A DNA stretch of 23,839 nt, taken from the NCBI GenBank assembly GCA_900546465.1, contig URCX01000007.1, positions 1 through 23,839 of the forward strand. The letters are read 5' to 3'. The stretch is from an uncultured Bacteroidota bacterium (GTDB lineage Bacteria > Bacteroidota > Bacteroidia > Bacteroidales > P3). A program made the position numbers and the translations under genes. The notes beneath the pieces were generated by a model. The model did no database searches and was not told where the DNA came from. It saw only the letters and a program-made list of their open reading frames with translations. Below, one piece after another: positions 1-6,912 of this stretch. How positions within the stretch are numbered: the stretch's first letter is position 1; each line of letters begins with the position of its first letter.

Positions 1-203
1 TTATCCTCTTTGCTGCTTACACTGCCTCCTTCTTCCAATATTTTGAATGTTGGAGCCGTATCACTTATATCATTGGCATCATTGGCAAATGCTTCTGTAA
101 GCATAGCTAAATTCTCTTTTGCTTTCGCCAACTTATCCAAAATAATCTCTTTGAACTCTTGCAATTCCTCATCGGAATATCGCACACGTTTACCCTCTTC
201 CAT
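1..203 (-). CDS. TraR/DksA-family zinc-finger regulator, N-terminal part (runs off the window)
   Basis: The reverse strand from the ATG at 203 stays open for 67 codons to the window edge. The product begins MEEGKRVRYSDEELQEFKEI and continues with an acidic helical segment and a 'SDTAPTFKILEEG' stretch. That layout is typical of the roughly 125-residue Bacteroidota TraR/DksA proteins, which bind RNA polymerase through its secondary channel. The C-terminal zinc-finger cysteines would lie beyond the window, so the defining motif is not visible; the call rests on the N-terminal pattern. The gene starts 23 bases after the frr stop on the same strand, so it is probably co-transcribed with frr. A function in stringent-response-like control is inferred from the family. 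Confidence 0.8.
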   Translation of the reverse strand, partial: MEEGKRVRYSDEELQEFKEIILDKLAKAKENLAMLTEAFANDANDISDTAPTFKILEEGGSVSSKED

Positions 204-226
204 AGAAAATATGTTTCTAAAATTCT

Positions 227-790
227 TTATATAGACATTATCTCTTTTTCTTTCGCAGACACAACCTCATCGGCTTTCTTGATAAACTTATCTGTTACAT
301 CTTGCACTTCTTTTTCCAAAGTCTTAACCTCATCTTCCGGAGTGCCGCTATCTTTCAGTTTTTTTACTTTTTCCAAGATGTTTCTACGAATATTTCTGAT
401 ACTTACTTTGGCATTTTCAGCCTCCGCCTTGGCTTTTTTGCATAGCTCTTTACGCCTTTCCTCGGTAACAGGGGGTAAAATAATTCTTACCACATCAGCT
501 TCGATTTTTGGAACAAAACCCAAGTTGGCTGCTTGTATCGCTTTACTTATGGCTCCTAAAAGGCTCTTTTCCCATGGTTGTACAACTATCTGTTTTGCAT
601 CGGGGGTATTTATATTGCCTACTTGATCCAATGGGGTCATTGTTCCGTAGTAATCAACCTTTACTCCTCCCAACATTGCAGGAGACGCTTTGCCGGCTCG
701 CAATTTTCCCAACTCTTTATCCAAATGGGCTATTGCCTCCATCATTGATGCGTCTGCTTCGGACAACATCTTCTTAGCTTCGTCATTCAT
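227..790 (-). CDS. frr: Ribosome recycling factor
   Basis: The 187-residue product matches ribosome recycling factor along its whole length. This protein acts with EF-G to split the post-termination ribosome. Recognisable segments are the N-terminal helix with 'LRAGKASPAML', the 'YYGTMTPLDQVGNI' strand region, 'IVVQPWEKSLLGAISKAIQAA' and the helical 'PPVTEERRKEL' region. The frame opens at a TTG at 796, but the ATG at 790 gives the usual family start (MNDEAKKM) and length, so it was chosen. The gene lies 15 bases after a lipoprotein gene and 23 bases before a TraR/DksA-type gene, all on the same strand. In many bacteria frr is next to pyrH; here pyrH is about 3 kb away on the other strand. 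Confidence 0.97.
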   Translation of the reverse strand: MNDEAKKMLSEADASMMEAIAHLDKELGKLRAGKASPAMLGGVKVDYYGTMTPLDQVGNINTPDAKQIVVQPWEKSLLGAISKAIQAANLGFVPKIEADVVRIILPPVTEERRKELCKKAKAEAENAKVSIRNIRRNILEKVKKLKDSGTPEDEVKTLEKEVQDVTDKFIKKADEVVSAKEKEIMSI

Positions 791-805
791 ATTCAATCGT
801 ATTCT

Positions 806-1231
806 TTATTGTATTTTTACTGCTATTCTTGTGTATGTTTTTGTCTCGTTATCTTTTGTAATCGAGAAGTCAAACCGAACTTCGTTTGTATTTTTCAATT
901 CTCCTTTTCCGACTACCTGATAATCATCTGTCTGCTTATCAAAAGATGCAATTCTTTCATTAACCTCTGCTTCCACAAAATCCGAGGAAAGCAAGCCAAA
1001 CAAGCTCCCACTCATGACAATAACATCTTTATTCGATGCTTTTACCTTTATTGTTCCTGTGTAAGGTTTGTTGTGTTCCTCGTCCTCTTGAACATCTCCG
1101 CTGTTAATCACCGTCCAATTCCCTTCCCAATCAAAGGATGTAATAAACTCCTCTTCATTCTTGCAAGAAAACAAAAACAATAACGAACATATCATTATCA
1201 AGAGTAGAAAGCCTCTTTCTATATTTCTCAT
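806..1231 (-). CDS. Small lipoprotein of unknown function
   Basis: The 141-residue product starts with a charged N-region (MRNIERG), a hydrophobic stretch and a lipobox ending LFSC (Cys23), so it is expected to be lipidated and anchored in an envelope membrane. The mature part is acidic, with a 'FDWEGNWTVINSG' motif and alternating beta-strand-like segments, as in small calycin/lipocalin-like Bacteroidota lipoproteins; that fold is only a guess. The frame is open further upstream to an ATG at 1282. The 1231 start was preferred because it places the signal peptide at the N-terminus and because a TAnnTTTG promoter box lies at 1272-1279, inside the longer reading. The gene is the first of an apparent operon with frr. 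Confidence 0.75.
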   Translation of the reverse strand: MRNIERGFLLLIMICSLLFLFSCKNEEEFITSFDWEGNWTVINSGDVQEDEEHNKPYTGTIKVKASNKDVIVMSGSLFGLLSSDFVEAEVNERIASFDKQTDDYQVVGKGELKNTNEVRFDFSITKDNETKTYTRIAVKIQ

Positions 1232-1271
1232 TTTGAGTTCCAATACTCCAAAACTTACAATTTTCACTTTG

Positions 1272-1306
1272 CAAAGATACATATTATAACGATAGAAGCT
1301 GACAAA
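1272..1306 (-). promoter_or_regulatory. Candidate Bacteroidota promoter for the lipoprotein-frr operon
   Basis: On the reverse strand there is a perfect -7 box TATCTTTG (1279-1272), with a TTTG -33-like element at 1306-1303, 23 bases upstream (consensus spacing is about 19-21). Transcription would start near 1265, giving a leader of about 35 bases before the ATG at 1231. Confidence 0.6.
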
Positions 1307-1316
1307 AAGTACTTTT

Positions 1317-1351
1317 TTTGTTCTCTGTTTTTCAGGAAATGAGTAATTTTG
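1317..1351 (+). promoter_or_regulatory. Candidate Bacteroidota promoter for the pssA-purS-queA operon
   Basis: A TTTG element at 1317-1320 is followed, 23 bases later, by a perfect -7 box TAATTTTG at 1344-1351. This places the transcript start just before the pssA ATG at 1373 and argues against the in-frame TTG at 1349 being the start. The two divergent promoters are separated by only about 40 bases. Confidence 0.55.
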
Positions 1352-1372
1352 GGCTTTGAAAAGAAACCAAAT

Positions 1373-2128
1373 ATGCTACGAAAACAAATTCCGAATATTC
1401 TGACTTTGTCCAATCTGCTTTGCGGGATATTGGCGATATATTTCTTGTACGATTTAGAAGAGGAAACCATACCTATACTGCCCTCATTGCTTATCATAGC
1501 AGGAGCGATATTTGATTTTTTCGATGGGTTTACCGCAAGAGCTTTAAAAGTTTCCTGCCCAATCGGAAAGGAACTCGATTCCCTCGCAGATGTGATCACT
1601 TTCGGGCTGGCACCTTCATTGATTACGGTAGAACTCTTGAAAATACAGATATCTTTTCCCGATTATGCAGGTCTCATCTGTTTTATCCCCTTGCTCATGG
1701 CATTGATGTCTGCATACCGTTTGGCAAAGTTCAATATAGACGAACGTCAATCCACAAGTTTTATCGGGCTGCCAACACCTGCCAACGCTTTATTGTGGCT
1801 TTCATTGCCGCTTATTGTATATCTTTCAGAAAATAAAATACATCTATGGGGATTATATAGCGAACGAATTTATGCTGCAATAACAGCATTTCTTGTAAAC
1901 CCTTATTTCATCTGTATAACATCTCTCATAATGGCAGTTTTGCTTGTAAGCGAATTGAAGATGTTTGCTTTGAAATTCAAAAACTTCACTTGGCAAGACA
2001 ATAAGATAAAGTTCATCTTTCTGCTCTCCTGCCTTGTCCTTTTGTTCGTTCTTAACTGTTTTGCAATCCCATTCATAGTTCTGTTGTATATCATAATATC
2101 TATCATAACAAACACTTTTAAGAGATGA
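1373..2128 (+). CDS. pssA: CDP-diacylglycerol-serine O-phosphatidyltransferase
   Basis: The 251-residue integral membrane protein makes phosphatidylserine from CDP-diacylglycerol and serine, the first step to phosphatidylethanolamine. The CDP-alcohol phosphatidyltransferase signature DGx2ARx8Gx3Dx3D is complete: D51-G52, A55-R56, G65, D69 and D73. The N-terminus 'IPNILTLSNLLCG' and several hydrophobic helices fit the family. The frame extends to a TTG at 1349, but that codon lies inside a promoter box, so the ATG at 1373 is taken. The stop overlaps the next start (ATGA at 2125), which indicates translational coupling with purS. Substrate specificity is inferred from the family. Confidence 0.9.
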   Translation: MLRKQIPNILTLSNLLCGILAIYFLYDLEEETIPILPSLLIIAGAIFDFFDGFTARALKVSCPIGKELDSLADVITFGLAPSLITVELLKIQISFPDYAGLICFIPLLMALMSAYRLAKFNIDERQSTSFIGLPTPANALLWLSLPLIVYLSENKIHLWGLYSERIYAAITAFLVNPYFICITSLIMAVLLVSELKMFALKFKNFTWQDNKIKFIFLLSCLVLLFVLNCFAIPFIVLLYIIISIITNTFKR

Positions 2129-2376
2129 AATTCAATGTAGAAATTGACGTAATGCCATTAAAGGCATTGTTGGATCCGCAAGGAAAAGCAGTAACATCAA
2201 GTATGCAAAACATAGGACTTGGCGTTATTACCAATGTAAGAATAGGCAAACATATAACGCTCGAAATCGAAGCTGCCAACGAAAAAGAAGCAGAAGAGAA
2301 AGTAAACAAAGCCTGCAAGGAACTATTGCACAATCCTATTATGGAAAGTTATACTTTCTCAATCAAACAGGCATAA
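2125..2376 (+). CDS. purS: PurS-like subunit of phosphoribosylformylglycinamidine synthase
   Basis: The 83-residue protein matches PurS: an N-terminal beta strand ('KFNVEIDVMPLKALLDPQGK'), a helix ('TSSMQNIGLG'), the strand 'VRIGKHITLEI', a lysine/glutamate-rich helix and a final 'LLHNPIMESYTFSI' segment. PurS bridges PurL and PurQ in the multi-subunit FGAM synthase of purine synthesis. It overlaps the pssA stop by four bases and ends three bases before the queA-like start. No purL or purQ is in the window, so the gene is separated from its expected partners. Whether it works with a short PurL elsewhere cannot be told from here. Confidence 0.85.
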   Translation: MKFNVEIDVMPLKALLDPQGKAVTSSMQNIGLGVITNVRIGKHITLEIEAANEKEAEEKVNKACKELLHNPIMESYTFSIKQA

Positions 2377-2379
2377 ATC

Positions 2380-3600
2380 ATGCCCGCACCTTTATCTATC
2401 GCCATAGAAGACTTCGACTATTTTCTGCCCGAAGAAAACATAGCGAAGTTTTCTTTGGCAGACAGAGATAAGGCAAAACTTCTTTGCTTGTCAGAAAGAG
2501 GAGAAATAAGCGATAACGTATTCTCCGATTTGCCGAATCTTTTGAACAAAAACACTTTGTTGATACTCAACGATACGAAAGTAGTCTATGCTCGTCTTTT
2601 TTTCCAAAAGGAAAGCGGTTCCACAATAGAGGTTTTCTGTCTTGAACCGATAGAGCCTTGCGATATGCAGTTGGCGTTTGCTGAAACAGAATGTTGTCAA
2701 TGGAAATGCCTTATCGGCAACAACAAAAAATGGAAAGAAGAATATATCTCCAAAACCTCAACAATAGGAGATGACTCCATAAATCTTACAGCTCGGAGAA
2801 TAAAACCGGAAGGCAATGCATGGATAGTCGAGTTTCGGTGGAATAAAGGCAGAAGTTTCGCAGAAGTTCTTCAAAACATGGGCGTTGTTCCCTTGCCTCC
2901 ATATCTGAAAAGAGAAGCAAAGGAACAAGATAAAACGGATTATCAAACGATATATGCCAATCCGGAAGGTTCGGTGGCTGCCCCGACGGCAGGTCTGCAC
3001 TTTTCCGACAAAACCTTTGAAGATTTAAGAAATAGAGGAATAAAACATGATTTTGTTACGCTCCATGTCGGAGCAGGTACATTCAAGCCCGTGACCAGCA
3101 AAACAATAGGAGAACACATAATGCACACGGAAAAAGTGTGTATCGGCAAAAAAGTAATCAAAGATTTGCTTTCGGATTGTGAGCAGCAAACAATCTGTGT
3201 CGGCACAACTTCAGTAAGAACGATGGAAAGTCTCTATTGGCATGGTGTAAAGCTGCTTTCCCAAGACTTGCAATACCAAGATATGGATATAAAGCAGTGG
3301 GAACCATACGAACATTCGAGAGACGTTCCTGCAAAAGAAGCCTTACAAGCCGTATTGCATAGTTTGGAAGAAGAAAAACTTGATACGCTTTACGGTCAGA
3401 CACAAATAATCATTGCCCCTACTTACAAATACAGACTTACAGATGGCATGATAACTAATTTTCACCAACCTAAAAGCACCTTGCTTTTATTGGTTTCTGC
3501 CATGATAGGCGATAAGTGGAAAAAAGTTTATAAATTTGCACTTACACATAATTACAGATTTCTCTCTTTCGGAGATGCCTGTTTGTTTCTAAGGCCTTAG
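2380..3600 (+). CDS. queA: QueA-like S-adenosylmethionine:tRNA ribosyltransferase-isomerase (long form)
   Basis: The 406-residue protein carries QueA family motifs: 'LILNDTKVVYARL' (about residues 61-73), 'YANPEGSVAAPTAGLHFS' (about 192-209), 'HVGAGTFKPV' (about 229-238) and C-terminal 'MITNFHQPKSTLLLLVSAMIG'. QueA moves the ribosyl part of S-adenosylmethionine onto 7-aminomethyl-7-deazaguanine in tRNA to form epoxyqueuosine. Canonical QueA has about 340-360 residues. The extra length lies mainly in the middle domain (about 85-160) and near 285-310, as in a longer Bacteroidota version that often coexists with a canonical copy. The exact substrate of this long form is therefore less certain than the family. 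It follows purS by three bases. Confidence 0.85.
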   Translation: MPAPLSIAIEDFDYFLPEENIAKFSLADRDKAKLLCLSERGEISDNVFSDLPNLLNKNTLLILNDTKVVYARLFFQKESGSTIEVFCLEPIEPCDMQLAFAETECCQWKCLIGNNKKWKEEYISKTSTIGDDSINLTARRIKPEGNAWIVEFRWNKGRSFAEVLQNMGVVPLPPYLKREAKEQDKTDYQTIYANPEGSVAAPTAGLHFSDKTFEDLRNRGIKHDFVTLHVGAGTFKPVTSKTIGEHIMHTEKVCIGKKVIKDLLSDCEQQTICVGTTSVRTMESLYWHGVKLLSQDLQYQDMDIKQWEPYEHSRDVPAKEALQAVLHSLEEEKLDTLYGQTQIIIAPTYKYRLTDGMITNFHQPKSTLLLLVSAMIGDKWKKVYKFALTHNYRFLSFGDACLFLRP

Positions 3601-3628
3601 GAAACAGTTTGATGTTTGAAGAGAAATA

Positions 3629-3702
3629 AAACGCCGTTTGGTTGTAACGAAACGCCGTTTGACGAAAATAAAACGGCGAATAAAAAAACTAAAACGAAGA
3701 AA
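3629..3702. repeat. Array A of 21-bp-phased near-palindromic repeats
   Basis: Four 11-bp cores begin at 3629 (AAACGCCGTTT), 3650 (AAACGCCGTTT), 3671 (AAACGGCGAAT) and 3692 (AAACGAAGAAA, degenerate), exactly 21 bases apart and separated by 10-base spacers. Cores two and three can pair (CGCCGTTT at 3653-3660 with AAACGGCG at 3671-3678). The last core ends two bases before the pyrH start codon. The same kind of array occurs at three other intergenic places in the window. Confidence 0.85.
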
Positions 3703-3704
3703 CA

Positions 3705-4424
3705 ATGAAATACAAAAGAATATTGCTCAAACTCAGTGGCGAATCGCTTATGGGAGAGCAGGAATACGGCATCAGTCCCGACATGCTTTCGCAATATGCG
3801 GGCGAGATCAAATCCGCAAAAGAAAAAGGAGCGGAAATAGCCATTGTAATAGGTGGCGGAAATATCTTCCGCGGTCTGCAAGGAGCCGCAAAAGGAATGG
3901 ACAGGGTGCAAGGGGATTATATGGGCATGCTTGCCACCTTGATAAACTCCATGGCTCTACAAGCCGAATTGGAAAAGCAAGGAGTGAAAACGGAATTGCT
4001 TGGCGGTTTAGCCATAGAACCTATATGTCGAGAAAGTTCTCGCTCTCGTATTCGCCAAGCCCTTGAAGAAGGAAAAGTGGTAATCATTGGAGGAGGTACA
4101 GGCAACCCTTACTTTACGACAGATACAGCCTCAAGTCTGAGAGCAATAGAAATGGAAGCTGATGTTATATTGAAAGGGACAAGAGTGGACGGTATCTACA
4201 CGGCAGACCCCGAGAAAGACAAGACAGCTGCCAAATATGAGAAGCTCTCATATCAAGAGGCATTGAATAAACAATTAAAGATAATGGATCTTACGGCTTT
4301 TGCTCTATGCCAAGAAAACAATATGCCTATCTACGTTTTTGATATGAATACCAAAGGTAACCTTTTAAAGGTTGTAGAGGGGGAGCATATCGGTACAATA
4401 GTATTCGAATTTTCAAGCAAATAA
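3705..4424 (+). CDS. pyrH: UMP kinase (uridylate kinase)
   Basis: The 239-residue product is the bacterial hexameric UMP kinase, which phosphorylates UMP to UDP in pyrimidine nucleotide synthesis. Family motifs are the N-terminal 'KRILLKLSGESLMG' phosphate-binding strand, 'IAIVIGGGNIFRG', 'DYMGMLATLINSMALQ', 'VVIIGGGTGNPYFTTDTA' and 'ADVILKGTRVDGIYTADP'. The segment around residues 95-116 ('LLGGLAIEPICRESSRSRIR') is a little divergent from common homologues, but the catalytic regions are intact. The start is the ATG right after repeat array A. The dipeptidase gene follows after 30 bases, so the two may share a transcript; the repeat array separates pyrH from the queA-like gene. Confidence 0.97.
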   Translation: MKYKRILLKLSGESLMGEQEYGISPDMLSQYAGEIKSAKEKGAEIAIVIGGGNIFRGLQGAAKGMDRVQGDYMGMLATLINSMALQAELEKQGVKTELLGGLAIEPICRESSRSRIRQALEEGKVVIIGGGTGNPYFTTDTASSLRAIEMEADVILKGTRVDGIYTADPEKDKTAAKYEKLSYQEALNKQLKIMDLTAFALCQENNMPIYVFDMNTKGNLLKVVEGEHIGTIVFEFSSK

Positions 4425-4454
4425 ATCTAATACATAATAAACAAATTAGCAGAA

Positions 4455-6200
4455 ATGAGTACAAGAAGAAAATTATTGGCATTGTTGGTTGCACTCCTAA
4501 GCATGGGTACAACATCTTTTGCATGCACAAACTTCCTTATCACCAAAGGAGCATCGAAAGACGGTTCCACCATGATTACTTACGCAGCCGATTCACACAC
4601 ACTTTACGGAGAACTCTATTATAACCGAGCAGCCCAATACCCTGCCGGAACTATGTTGCAAGTAATCGATTGGGACTCCGGAAAACAACTTATCAAAATC
4701 CCGCAAGTGGAAAACACTTATACAACCGTGGGTAATATGAATCAGTGGGGTCTCTCAATAGCCGAAACAACCTATGGAGGAAGAAATGAATTGGTCGATA
4801 CAACAGGAGGAATAGACTATGGCAGTCTTATTTACCTCACACTTCAAAGAGCGAAGACGGCAAGAGAAGCCATAAAGCAAATAGCCGAATTTGTTGAAAC
4901 TTACGGATACTACTCCTCCGGAGAGAGTTTCTCCATAGCTGATGAAAATGAAGTATGGATAATGGAACTTATTGGCAAAGGTGCGCCCGTATATGATAAG
5001 AAAGGCAAAGTAGATAAGCGTTGGACAAAAGGAGCCGTATGGGTAGCAATGCGAGTTCCGGACGGATACATATCCGGACATGCAAACCATGCAAGAATAA
5101 CCACCTTTGCCCAAGAAACAAAAGGCAGTTTCAAATCCATATCATCTAAAAAGATGAAAGAAATCTTCCGTCCCGAAGTCGAAGTGGTTTATGCACATGA
5201 TGTGATAACATTTGCAAGACTTAAAGGATACTATACAGGCGAAAATAAAGATTTTTCTTTCAGCGATATTTACGCTCCATTGGATTTCTCCGGAGCAAGA
5301 GGTTGCGAAGCCAGAGTATATGCAGCATTCTTGAGATGTAACAAATCAATGAAAGAATACGAAGACTATGCAATGGGACACAACTTCAAACATCGCATGC
5401 CTTTGTGGATAAAACCTGAAAATAAGCTTGACGTCAAGGACGTAATGGAACTGATGAGAGACCATTACGAAGGTACGCCAATGGATATGACGAAAGATTT
5501 GGGAGCAGGTCCTTTTGCCTGCCCTTACCGTTGGAGACCTATGGGTTTCAAAGTAAACGGACAAGAATACATACACGAAAGAGCAACCTCCACACAGCAA
5601 ACAGGCTTTTCATTTGTGGCTCAATCACGTTCATGGATGCCGAATCCTGCAAAAGGAATCCTATGGTTCGGTGTCGATGACACCTATTCCACAGTATATG
5701 TTCCTATGTATTGTTCAATAGAAAAAGTTCCGGAATGCTTTGCCGAAGGCAATGGAAATATGGTAACTTATTCCGAAACCTCAGCTTTCTGGTTATTCAA
5801 CCTTGTAACCAATATGGCATATTCCCGTTACTCCGATATGATTGTAGATATAAGAAAAGAACAAAGCAAATTGGAAGCCGCTTACATCAATGAAGTGGCA
5901 CAAGTTGATAAACGCTTGCAGGCAGAGAACGGAAATGAAGTCAAGATGAGAGAAATAATGACACAATTCTCCAATGCCAAAGCAGACCAAATGATGAAGT
6001 CTTGGAAAAAGCTAAGTCAGTTCCTTTTGGTAAAATACATTGATGGAAACATCAAAAAAGAAACCAATGGCAAATTTGAAGAAAGCCCTTACCGCAAAGG
6101 ACAATGCGTCTTCCCTGAACAACCCGAATATCCGCAAAAATGGTACGAAATGATAATCAAAGACCATGGCGATATAATCAAAGTTCCGGCAAACAACTAA
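4455..6200 (+). CDS. Secreted C69-family dipeptidase
   Basis: The 581-residue product has an N-terminal signal peptide (RRKLLALLVALLSMGTTSFA) immediately followed by 'CTNFLITKGASKDGSTMI'. Cys24 is therefore the first residue after cleavage, as expected for peptidase family C69, whose members are N-terminal-nucleophile hydrolases using this cysteine. Other family features are 'TYTTVGNMNQWGLSIAETTYGG', 'YGYYSSGESFSIADENEVWIMEL' and a C-terminal region with 'SFSFVAQSRSWMPNPAKGILWFGVDD'-type sequence. It probably cleaves di- or short peptides in the periplasm or outside the cell, feeding amino-acid fermentation; the substrate is inferred. The gene lies 30 bases after pyrH and ends at a strong terminator. 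Confidence 0.92.
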   Translation: MSTRRKLLALLVALLSMGTTSFACTNFLITKGASKDGSTMITYAADSHTLYGELYYNRAAQYPAGTMLQVIDWDSGKQLIKIPQVENTYTTVGNMNQWGLSIAETTYGGRNELVDTTGGIDYGSLIYLTLQRAKTAREAIKQIAEFVETYGYYSSGESFSIADENEVWIMELIGKGAPVYDKKGKVDKRWTKGAVWVAMRVPDGYISGHANHARITTFAQETKGSFKSISSKKMKEIFRPEVEVVYAHDVITFARLKGYYTGENKDFSFSDIYAPLDFSGARGCEARVYAAFLRCNKSMKEYEDYAMGHNFKHRMPLWIKPENKLDVKDVMELMRDHYEGTPMDMTKDLGAGPFACPYRWRPMGFKVNGQEYIHERATSTQQTGFSFVAQSRSWMPNPAKGILWFGVDDTYSTVYVPMYCSIEKVPECFAEGNGNMVTYSETSAFWLFNLVTNMAYSRYSDMIVDIRKEQSKLEAAYINEVAQVDKRLQAENGNEVKMREIMTQFSNAKADQMMKSWKKLSQFLLVKYIDGNIKKETNGKFEESPYRKGQCVFPEQPEYPQKWYEMIIKDHGDIIKVPANN

Positions 6201-6213
6201 TAACACAACCGGC

Positions 6214-6258
6214 AAACAAAGCGAGGAACAACCTTGGTTGTTCCTCGCTTTGTTTTTT
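6214..6258 (+). terminator. Strong rho-independent terminator after the dipeptidase gene
   Basis: A perfect 20-base inverted repeat (6214-6233 with 6236-6255, centred on TT) ends in a T-run (6253-6258). It starts 14 bases after the dipeptidase stop. An 11-bp direct repeat, CCGGCAAACAA, lies at 6186-6196 and 6209-6219 across the stop codon and the left arm. Confidence 0.92.
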
Positions 6259-6643
6259 ACGGAGAACTCATATAATATACCATTCACCACCTTTCATAAA
6301 GAAGAAATATTATAAGAAAATAGATTGCTTCTAATCGAGATGAAATCAACAGAGCATTACCTTCTCTTTTTTGTGATGTAACGCAAAACCATTGATAATT
6401 TTATTATTCATCAATCTCCCTAAATAACTGCAATCCGCTACCAATAAGGTATTTATTCCAATCGGCATTATGTCAAAAACGAAACGCCGTTTTAGAAAAT
6501 TAAAACGGCGAAAGAATTTCTTGGAAGGGTGTTTTGGTAAATTCTTTTGATGTTTCTCCATTTATCCGTTTCAAATGATTGCTTTGCCGATGATGGTTTT
6601 GACTGTGAGACTATGGCAATGCGTAAGATATATCCCTGCTTTC
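6259..6643. other. Intergenic region between converging operons
   Basis: About 385 bases lie between the dipeptidase terminator and the stop of the 88-residue gene on the opposite strand. Apart from repeat array B (6482-6534) I see no gene. A short reverse-strand open frame through the array translates as basic 'KKFFRRFNF'-type sequence and is treated as an artefact of the repeat. Confidence 0.6.
6482..6534. repeat. Array B of 21-bp-phased near-palindromic repeats
   Basis: Cores begin at 6482 (AAACGCCGTTT), 6503 (AAACGGCGAAA) and 6524 (GAAGGGTGTTT), exactly 21 bases apart. The spacer between the second and third is GAATTTCTTG, shared with arrays C and D apart from the last base. Bases 6485-6494 and 6501-6510 form a 10-bp hairpin with a six-base loop. 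Read leftward, this hairpin lies beyond the end of the minus-strand operon ending at 6644 and is followed by T-rich sequence, so it may also act as a weak terminator. TTTGATGTTT at 6546-6555 also occurs at 3608-3617 next to array A. Confidence 0.82.
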
Positions 6644-6910
6644 TTATTCCCTTTTCCTATTTCTGTAAATCCTCACGGCTGTGTACAGGCAAGCCAATGA
6701 GAATAAAAGAGCCGTAGCCGTTGAGACAGGCGTTGTATTCCCATATGGCACAAATCTCTCTGTCTTAATATCATAACGATAGAGCTGCCTGTAAGGCGTT
6801 TCCACAGTTACTTTTTCATTCCAAGCCCCATGAGCATTCGGCATAGGCGGTTGAGCAACAGCAAGCGAGAGACAAAAAACACAACAAAGAATAAAACTAC
6901 AAACTTTCAT
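6644..6910 (-). CDS. Small exported protein with C-terminal membrane anchor
   Basis: The 88-residue product has a signal peptide (MKVCSFILCCVFCLSLAVAQ), a short polar middle with aromatic residues ('HGAWNEKVTVETPYRQLYRY', then 'TERFVPYG') and a C-terminal hydrophobic helix ('STATALLFSLACLYTAVRIY') capped by basic RNRKRE. This signal-peptide plus hydrophobic-helix plus basic-tail layout is common in small Bacteroidota proteins and resembles sorting signals of the exosortase type, but no specific family is recognised. It starts two bases after the stop of the T9SS-sorted protein, so the two genes are almost certainly co-transcribed and perhaps functionally linked. Confidence 0.7.
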   Translation of the reverse strand: MKVCSFILCCVFCLSLAVAQPPMPNAHGAWNEKVTVETPYRQLYRYDIKTERFVPYGNTTPVSTATALLFSLACLYTAVRIYRNRKRE

Positions 6911-6912
6911 AA

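Noticed and set aside
1232..1282. Longer start for the lipoprotein
   Set aside because: It would put 17 residues before the signal peptide and include the promoter box at 1272-1279.
1349..1372. Upstream TTG start for pssA
   Set aside because: The TTG lies at the end of a perfect TAnnTTTG promoter box, and the ATG at 1373 gives the normal family N-terminus.
3629..3702. CRISPR array
   Set aside because: Cores are 11 bp and spacers 10 bp, far below CRISPR sizes. Spacers are partly conserved between arrays and no cas gene is present.
6346..6561. A 71-residue reverse-strand protein
   Set aside because: The first half is translation of repeat array B ('KKFFRRFNF'), there is no recognisable domain and no promoter. 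It is better explained by the repeat.
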